From Pseudomonas sp. B21-048 (GTDB lineage Bacteria; Pseudomonadota; Gammaproteobacteria; Pseudomonadales; Pseudomonadaceae), in contig NZ_CP087168.1 of assembly GCF_024748615.1 (NCBI RefSeq), positions 1 through 64,000 of the forward strand: DNA of 64,000 nt, in the 5' to 3' direction. Below are positions 58,714 to 64,000 of this stretch, one piece after another (positions within the stretch are counted from its first letter, which is position 1; every line of letters starts with the position of its first letter). A program made the position numbers and the translations under genes. The notes below the pieces were generated by a model. It did not search any database. It saw nothing but the letters and a program-made list of their open reading frames with translations, and had not been told where the DNA came from.

Positions 58714-60738
58714 TCAGCCCAGTTCTACTCGATTTCGTCCGGTGTTTTTCGCACGATATAGCGCCTGATCGGCTCTTTTAAGCACCAGATCGCTGTGTTC
58801 CCCAGCCCTGAATGCTGTCAGTCCCATGGAAATGGTGATGGTGACTCGCTCGCCCTTGAAGTGGAACGGGCAGGCTTCGATCGATGCGCGCAAGGTTTCC
58901 AGCAGTTTCGCCCCAGCCATAGGTGGTGTGTCTGGCATCAACAGCACAAACTCCTCACCGCCGAACCTGGCAATAAAATCCGTCCCGCGCAGACGTTTGC
59001 GTAGCACGCTGGCGATGATTTTCAGTACTTTGTCGCCCGCCAAATGGCCATAGTTGTCATTAATGCGCTTGAAATGGTCGAGGTCGAGCATTGCCAGCAA
59101 CAGAGTATTGCCATGTTGTTGCCATTGGCCGATTTCATGCTCCAGGCGCTCGCTCCAGGCTGCTCGATTCGGCAGGCCGGTCAATGGATCAATCAACGCC
59201 TTCTGGCGCTGCTCTTCGAGATGCTCCCGATAACCCAGTGCTTCCTGCTCCATGTGAGCAACCCTTTCAGCCAGGCTTTGCAGGCGGGCTGCTACTTCCT
59301 GCTCACGCTCGTCACGCTGCTTCTGGTGTTGGTCCATGGTGCCGAGCAGGCCTTCGAGATGGTTTTCCAGCACATGCTTGAGATCATCAAGGTCTGCCGC
59401 TTCCTGCATGCTGTTTTGCAAGCCGTCCACTTGCTCGCGAATCTGCGTGTCCATTTCCCGCGCGGCCGAGCGGTTGTCGGCGTGGCCGTCGCTCGCCGCT
59501 TGCAGATTGCTCTGGAAGGACTCAAGACGTTCGTTGAGTTGCTGCAGATACGCTTCGAATTCATGCTGACCGCTGTCGGTGATTGCCAGCATCAATGTGG
59601 CCAGGTCGTCGAGGATCGGTATCAACTCATACCAGTTCAAACCATTTTGTAGACGATCACGCATCGCCTCGGCTTGTGGACGATGGCGCTCGGGCAGCGT
59701 CAGGTCATCGAGAAGACCCAGCAGGGTGTCTTCGATATGCTTGGCGACAGAACTGTAGGACGGCTCCGGCGAGTCCGGTAGGGCATACAGAATATCGTGC
59801 TCGGACGGCTCTGGATCGATGGTCACCGGAGTCAGTTCATCGGGATTGATTGCCGATGGAGGCCGAGTGATCGGTAGGGCGATCGCTGGAACCGACCCTT
59901 GTGGTTGCTCGATATTCGGTCGGGCTTGTAATTCTGGGGCCTGGCCGCTCATCGCTTCTGGCTCAAGGGCGGGCGGGACCAACGCCACGACTCCAGTCGC
60001 AGGCGCCATTGCCACGGGTGCCTGAATTTGCTGTGGCTCAGGGTGTGCAGAGGCGGGCAGGGCGGCTTCTATGGTCGGCAGCAGCGATTGATCGGTGGCT
60101 GGCGTGGGATTGGCCATCGCTTGTGAGGGCTCGGCCGATGCTGCAACCGGTTCGACAGGTTGCGGCGCAGGCATTTGCGATTCGGCGGTGACGAGCTGTG
60201 GAGCGGTCTCCTCCGTTTCCCTGCCGAACAGGCGCTGCAGCAAACCCGGACGATCAGGTTCGGCTGGATTCTCCAGCAGGTTCAAGGCTTTGCCTTGCAA
60301 GCCGCTCAGTTCGCTGAGCAGCAACGGTATTTCGCGAGCCTGGCCTACGCGTCCGTCCAGCTGTTTGGCGAATTTTTTCAGCGGCCGGCTCACTTCCCGG
60401 GGCAGCGGCAATGCTTGCAGCTGAGAGACCAGCGACGTCAGGGCGGCATTGACTTGATCGACCCGGGTTTCCCGGCGTTGCTCGGAGTCGAGCACGGCTT
60501 TTTCCAGGCGCGGCAGCAAGGCAGCCAGGCCGGCGTCCATGTCATCGGTGCGGACGACTTCGCGCATTTCCTTCATGCATTGATCAACGGCGCGATCGGT
60601 ACCTTCTGCGGCCAGGGTGCTGCGCACCAGACCACGACGCAGCAGGTCGAGCCGGGCGTCCCATCGACGCTCCAGTTTTTCCTGTTGTTCGATGCTTTTG
60701 AGGTATTTCTCTTTCCAGCGCTGTGCTTCTTCGCTCAT
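58714..60738 (-). CDS. dgcH: Diguanylate cyclase of the DgcH type
   Basis: The 674-residue protein has an N-terminal helical segment (1-160), a Pro/Ala/Gln-rich linker (about 170-330), a central helical region (330-510) and a C-terminal GGDEF domain. GGEEF lies at 593-597. The inhibitory RxxD site is RGTD at 584-587, exactly five residues before it, so product feedback is expected. It should make c-di-GMP. Its ATG directly follows the stop of the endonuclease-like gene (TGAATG). Position matches PA5487/DgcH; P. fluorescens SBW25 has an equivalent (from memory PFLU0085). Confidence 0.94.
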   Translation of the reverse strand: MSEEAQRWKEKYLKSIEQQEKLERRWDARLDLLRRGLVRSTLAAEGTDRAVDQCMKEMREVVRTDDMDAGLAALLPRLEKAVLDSEQRRETRVDQVNAALTSLVSQLQALPLPREVSRPLKKFAKQLDGRVGQAREIPLLLSELSGLQGKALNLLENPAEPDRPGLLQRLFGRETEETAPQLVTAESQMPAPQPVEPVAASAEPSQAMANPTPATDQSLLPTIEAALPASAHPEPQQIQAPVAMAPATGVVALVPPALEPEAMSGQAPELQARPNIEQPQGSVPAIALPITRPPSAINPDELTPVTIDPEPSEHDILYALPDSPEPSYSSVAKHIEDTLLGLLDDLTLPERHRPQAEAMRDRLQNGLNWYELIPILDDLATLMLAITDSGQHEFEAYLQQLNERLESFQSNLQAASDGHADNRSAAREMDTQIREQVDGLQNSMQEAADLDDLKHVLENHLEGLLGTMDQHQKQRDEREQEVAARLQSLAERVAHMEQEALGYREHLEEQRQKALIDPLTGLPNRAAWSERLEHEIGQWQQHGNTLLLAMLDLDHFKRINDNYGHLAGDKVLKIIASVLRKRLRGTDFIARFGGEEFVLLMPDTPPMAGAKLLETLRASIEACPFHFKGERVTITISMGLTAFRAGEHSDLVLKRADQALYRAKNTGRNRVELG

Positions 60739-61599
60739 TCAGGCAGGACTCAACGCGGGCAATGCATCGGCCGTGAGCGAACCCGGCAGACGAATTTCTA
60801 CCGCGACCGGCAGGTGATCGGAAATGGGCTGTGCCAGCACTTCGACCTTTTCAAGGGTCAGGGTGGGGCTAAGCAGAATATGGTCCAGGCAACGCTGTGG
60901 GCGCCAGCTGGGGAAGGTCGCTTCCAGTTGCGGCGCGAGCAGGCCCAAATCACGCAACGGGGAGTTTTGCAGCAAGTCACTGGCATGGGTATTCATGTCG
61001 CCCATCAGCACCTGGTGTTTATAACCGCCGATCAACTCGCGGATGTAGGCCAGTTGCAGGCTACGGGCGCGAGCGCCCAGCGCCAGGTGCATCATCACCA
61101 CCACGAGCGCCTCCGGACCTTCGCCGAAGCGCACCAGAATGGCCCCGCGACCCTTGGGCCCCGGCAGCGGATGATCTTCAATCGCCCACGGGCGCAAACG
61201 GCTGAGCACGCCATTGCTGTGCTGACCGAGGTGTCCGAGATTGCGATTGAGTTGTTGATACCAGTAAGGGAAGGCGCCGAGCTGGGCCAGGTGTTCGACT
61301 TGATTGACGTAGCCTGATCGCAGGCTGCCGCCATCGGCTTCCTGCAAGGCGACCAGATCGAAGTCACCCAGCAGATTGCCGATTTTTTGCAGGTTGTCGG
61401 CACGTCCGGTGTGGGGCAACAGATGCTGCCAGCCGCGGGTCAGATAGTGCCGATAGCGCTCGGTACTGATGCCGACCTGGATATTGAAACTGAGCAAACG
61501 CAGACGACTGTCCACGGGCAACCCCGTCGATTCCAGGTGATGCTCGTTGACCTGCGGATGATGCAGGCCAACGATGCGTTCAGTTCCCCAGCGGCGCAT
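60739..61599 (-). CDS. Endonuclease/exonuclease/phosphatase-family protein
   Basis: A 286-residue protein of the EEP superfamily. It has LRLLSFNIQVGIST with the first metal Asn, VALQEADGGS with the Glu, HLALGARARSLQLAYIRELI, LMGDMNTHASD with Asp-Met-Asn and a C-terminal SDHLPVAVEIRLP, the catalytic SDH motif. It may be a phosphodiesterase or sphingomyelinase-like enzyme; no signal peptide is seen. The substrate is unknown. The start ATG 61599 lies 14 bp after the dsbA stop, suggesting one operon. Confidence 0.88.
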   Translation of the reverse strand: MRRWGTERIVGLHHPQVNEHHLESTGLPVDSRLRLLSFNIQVGISTERYRHYLTRGWQHLLPHTGRADNLQKIGNLLGDFDLVALQEADGGSLRSGYVNQVEHLAQLGAFPYWYQQLNRNLGHLGQHSNGVLSRLRPWAIEDHPLPGPKGRGAILVRFGEGPEALVVVMMHLALGARARSLQLAYIRELIGGYKHQVLMGDMNTHASDLLQNSPLRDLGLLAPQLEATFPSWRPQRCLDHILLSPTLTLEKVEVLAQPISDHLPVAVEIRLPGSLTADALPALSPA

Positions 61600-61613
61600 G
61601 GCAGGTGCCGCGC

Positions 61614-62255
61614 TTAGTTGGCGACGGCCTTGGTTGCCGCTCGCTCTTTGGCGACCAGTTGGTCGGCCAGTTTCAGCGCTTGCTCGGCACCGCCGGCAGA
61701 GCCGATGTCAAAGCGATACTTGCCATTGACGATCATGGTAGGCACGCCGGTAATTTCATATTTCTTGGCAAGTTCTTTGGCTTTGTTGATCTGGCCCTTG
61801 ATGGCGAAGGAGTCAAAGGTGGCCAGGAACTTGTCCTTGTCTACACCTTGAGTCGCCAGGAAGTCCGCCATGTCTTCTTTGTCAGTCAGTTTTTTGTGTT
61901 CTTTCTGGATCGCGTTGAATACCGCGGCGTGAACCTTGCTTTCGACACCCATGGCTTCAAGGGTCAGGAACATCTGGCCGTGTGCATCCCATGGGCCGCC
62001 AAACATGGCCGGAATGCGCACAAAGTTCACGTCGGCAGGCAGTTTTTCAACCCAAGGGTTGATCACAGGTTCGAAGGCATAACAGTGCGGGCAGCCATAC
62101 CAGAACAGCTCGACCACTTCGATCTTGCCAGGCTCTGCAACCGGCACCGGGTTGGCCAATTCTACGTAAGGTGCGGCAGGGGCTTCGGCGGCTTGGGCAG
62201 TCATGCCAAACAGGCTGGCAGCGACGAGTGCGGCGCTGATGATCAGATTACGCAT
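61614..62255 (-). CDS. dsbA: Thiol:disulfide interchange protein DsbA
   Basis: DsbA introduces disulfides into periplasmic proteins. The 213-residue product has a signal peptide (MRNLIISAALVAASLFGMTAQA), the active-site CPHC at 55-58 (FWYGCPHCYAF) and a cis-proline loop GVPTMIVNGKY. It is encoded between cytochrome c4 and the EEP gene, all on the minus strand. DsbB is not in the window. Confidence 0.97.
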   Translation of the reverse strand: MRNLIISAALVAASLFGMTAQAAEAPAAPYVELANPVPVAEPGKIEVVELFWYGCPHCYAFEPVINPWVEKLPADVNFVRIPAMFGGPWDAHGQMFLTLEAMGVESKVHAAVFNAIQKEHKKLTDKEDMADFLATQGVDKDKFLATFDSFAIKGQINKAKELAKKYEITGVPTMIVNGKYRFDIGSAGGAEQALKLADQLVAKERAATKAVAN

Positions 62256-62347
62256 GCTTTACTCCTGGACAATTGGGTCGCCTCGCGCGACCTGTTTTCA
62301 GACAGATTCCGGCGGGCTTGAGTTTGTAGTGTAACGGCAGCGGCCAC

Positions 62348-62376
62348 AAAAAAGGGCAGCCAAAGCTACCCTTTTT
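62348..62376 (-). terminator. Terminator after cytochrome c4
   Basis: On the minus strand AAAAAGGGTAGC and GGCTGCCCTTTTTT form an imperfect stem with a run of T, between the c4 stop and the dsbA start. The dsbA transcript should begin downstream of it. Confidence 0.75.
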
Positions 62377-62452
62377 ATGTTTGCATCGACGGATTAATCG
62401 AGTGTTAACGTTGCAAGAGATCTACACCATTCACAACGCTCGATCACAGGCC

Positions 62453-63064
62453 TTAGTGCAAGCCTTGAATATAGCTGGAGACGGCGGCGATATCTTCGTC
62501 GCTCAGCTTTTTAGCGATGCTCTGCATCGGTTTGGTATCGCCGTCGTTGGTCCGGCCACCTTCTTCTTTTCTGAAGTCGGTCAGTTGTTTGCCGACATAC
62601 TGAGCATGCTGACCGCCCAAGTGTGGGAAACCGGCAGCTGCGTTACCTGCGCCATTCGGCGAGTGGCACCCGGTGCAGGATGGCAGGCCCTTGGCCAGAT
62701 CACCGCCACGGAACAGCGCTTCACCGCGAGCCACGACTTTCGGGTCAGCGGCACCCACGCTGCCTTTCTGGCTGGCGAAGTAGGCGGAGATATCAGCCAG
62801 GTCCTGATCACTCAGGTTGGTCAGCAGACCGGTCATTTCCAGTACCGTGCGTTTGCCGGACTTGATGTCGTGCAACTGCTTGTTCAGATAACGCTCGCCC
62901 TGACCTGCCAGTTTCGGAAAGTTAGGCGCCATGCTGTTGCCATCCGGGCCATGACAGGCGCCACATACTGCGGCTTTCGCCTGGCCAGCAGTCGCATCAC
63001 CTGCAGCATGGGCTACGCCGGAGATCCCCACGGTCAACAGCAGACTCACGATCAATTTGTTCAT
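62453..63064 (-). CDS. cc4: Cytochrome c4
   Basis: A 203-residue periplasmic di-haem protein. After a signal peptide (MNKLIVSLLLTVGISGVAHA) two haem-binding motifs appear, CGACH at 34-38 and CTGCH at 130-134, one in each cytochrome c domain, with the Met ligands in the LxxMxx region. It passes electrons toward terminal oxidases. The gene is 46 bp downstream of the c5-type cytochrome on the same strand. Confidence 0.96.
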   Translation of the reverse strand: MNKLIVSLLLTVGISGVAHAAGDATAGQAKAAVCGACHGPDGNSMAPNFPKLAGQGERYLNKQLHDIKSGKRTVLEMTGLLTNLSDQDLADISAYFASQKGSVGAADPKVVARGEALFRGGDLAKGLPSCTGCHSPNGAGNAAAGFPHLGGQHAQYVGKQLTDFRKEEGGRTNDGDTKPMQSIAKKLSDEDIAAVSSYIQGLH

Positions 63065-63110
63065 CAGCTAATCCAACTACGGCTAAGGGTTAAAGAGTTA
63101 TGGGCCGGGT

Positions 63111-63401
63111 TTACTCGCTCATCCACTGGATGATGGCTCGGTAATCCTCGGCACTGCAGTCCATGCACAAACCACGCGGCGGCATCGCCTTGAAACCCTG
63201 GGTCACGTGTTGCACCAGCGTCTCCATACCTTTCGCCAACCTCGGCGTCCAAGCGTCCTGATCGCCCTTGCGGGGCGCCATGGGTAGTTGGCCGGAATGA
63301 CAGGCACCACAAACACGGTTGTACACCGCTTCCGGATCCTGTGTAGCCTGAGCGCTGTAAAGCGGCATCAAGACACCGGCAGCTAGCAGCCATTTCGTCA
63401 T
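63111..63401 (-). CDS. Cytochrome c5-family protein
   Basis: A 96-residue periplasmic cytochrome with a signal peptide (MTKWLLAAGVLMPLYSAQA) and a single haem motif CGACH near residue 31. The C-terminal MPPRGLCMDCS has the extra Cys pair and Met ligand typical of cytochrome c5. It is encoded just upstream of cytochrome c4 and likely acts in the same electron-transfer chain. It is divergent from engB. Confidence 0.93.
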   Translation of the reverse strand: MTKWLLAAGVLMPLYSAQATQDPEAVYNRVCGACHSGQLPMAPRKGDQDAWTPRLAKGMETLVQHVTQGFKAMPPRGLCMDCSAEDYRAIIQWMSE

Positions 63402-63592
63402 AAAACGACCTTTTCAGGGTTGAGAGCGTGCTGCGTTCTAGTGCGCAATCAAGGTTAATCGCTCTCGTGAACTTCATCCTGCGCTGGGACAAAGCGCACA
63501 CAAAATCTGCGGCATTATATACTGGCGTCACTGAAACGGAAACGACACTGCTTGCCGCGTCCATTCCCGGCGCCGCCCACATCGGAAATCCC

Positions 63593-64000
63593 ATGCAACT
63601 CAAGAATCCCATACTCGGCCTGTGCCAACAGTCCACCTTCATGCTCAGCGCCGCCAAAGTCGACCAGTGCCCCGACGACGAAGGCTTCGAAGTGGCCTTC
63701 GCCGGGCGTTCCAACGCCGGCAAGTCCAGCGCGTTGAACACCCTGACACACGCCAGCCTGGCGCGGACCTCGAAAACACCGGGTCGCACGCAGCTGTTGA
63801 ACTTCTTCAAGCTAGACGATGAACGCCGTCTGGTCGACCTGCCGGGTTACGGTTACGCGAAAGTGCCGATCCCGTTGAAGCTGCACTGGCAGCGTCACCT
63901 GGAAGCCTATCTGGGCGGTCGTGAGAGTTTGAAGGGTTTGATTCTGATGATGGACATCCGTCATCCAATGACCGATTTCGACCTGCTGATGCTCGATTGG
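63593..64000 (+). CDS. engB: Ribosome-biogenesis GTPase EngB/YihA (partial)
   Basis: The first 136 codons of EngB, a GTPase needed for 50S assembly, start at ATG 63593. The G1 motif GRSNAGKSS, switch I with [12 protein letters not shown]3 DLPGYGYAK and the pattern [11 protein letters not shown] are present. The G4 TKAD motif and C-terminus are beyond the window end, so the gene is cut by the window and not broken. It is divergent from the c5 gene. Confidence 0.97.
   Translation, partial: MQLKNPILGLCQQSTFMLSAAKVDQCPDDEGFEVAFAGRSNAGKSSALNTLTHASLARTSKTPGRTQLLNFFKLDDERRLVDLPGYGYAKVPIPLKLHWQRHLEAYLGGRESLKGLILMMDIRHPMTDFDLLMLDW

Overview
The window reads as the chromosomal origin-proximal region of a fluorescent Pseudomonas (P. 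fluorescens group or a close relative). It opens exactly on the dnaA start codon and continues dnaA-dnaN-recF-gyrB. Proteins and gene order match what I know of Pseudomonas: two near-perfect or perfect parS sites in recF, plsC-gmhB-glyS-glyQ-tag-lpxL, trkA-rsmB-fmt-def, a LysM gene, dprA, tsaC, qor, hemF, aroE, the choline-sulfate locus, and later gltP, algB-kinB, ampDh2, a DgcH-type diguanylate cyclase, dsbA, cytochromes c4/c5 and engB. The species assignment is inference; no 16S rRNA gene is present. No rRNA, tRNA, CRISPR array, prophage or intact insertion sequence was seen.

Layout. (1) 1-6211: replication initiation and gyrase block. (2) 6212-14191: an accessory stretch that separates gyrB from plsC. 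It carries a divergent PanB-like enzyme, broken pieces of an alpha/beta hydrolase, an amidase and an AraC regulator, an intact LysR regulator, an EamA exporter, and a divergent pair made of a response regulator and a CHASE2 sensor kinase. It looks like a decayed catabolic island plus a two-component system. (3) 14321-31018: conserved housekeeping (lipid and LPS precursor synthesis, glycyl-tRNA synthetase, DNA repair, K+ uptake, fMet-tRNA formylation and deformylation, DNA uptake, t6A synthesis, haem and shikimate steps). (4) 31049-36289: choline-sulfate utilisation (SulP transporter, ChoX, BetC, LysR regulator). (5) 36310-49698: small enzymes, citrate-type, phosphate and TerC membrane proteins, an M16 peptidase, a DUF5924 membrane protein, an MCE/Mla-type lipid ABC transporter, and a frameshifted nucleoside-recognition permease. 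(6) 49918-64000: gltP, a pair of very small genes (DUF1328 and a 29-residue peptide), AlgB/KinB, c-di-GMP enzymes, a cell-wall amidase, DsbA, cytochromes and engB. From memory, in P. aeruginosa PAO1 block 6 lies at the other end of the numbering (about PA5479-PA5492), so this chromosome is probably rearranged around its origin relative to PAO1.

No wholly new multi-gene system stands out. The most unusual signal is 14 exact copies of the strong DnaA box TTATCCACA between 1.2 and 36.1 kb, with none in the last 28 kb. Most are inside genes; about 0.5 would be expected by chance in the whole window. Others worth a look are the 29-residue peptide coupled to DUF1328, the one-base frameshift in a T5 run in the permease gene, an AT-rich DnaA-box spacer beside plsC, and REP/REPIN repeats in several intergenic gaps.
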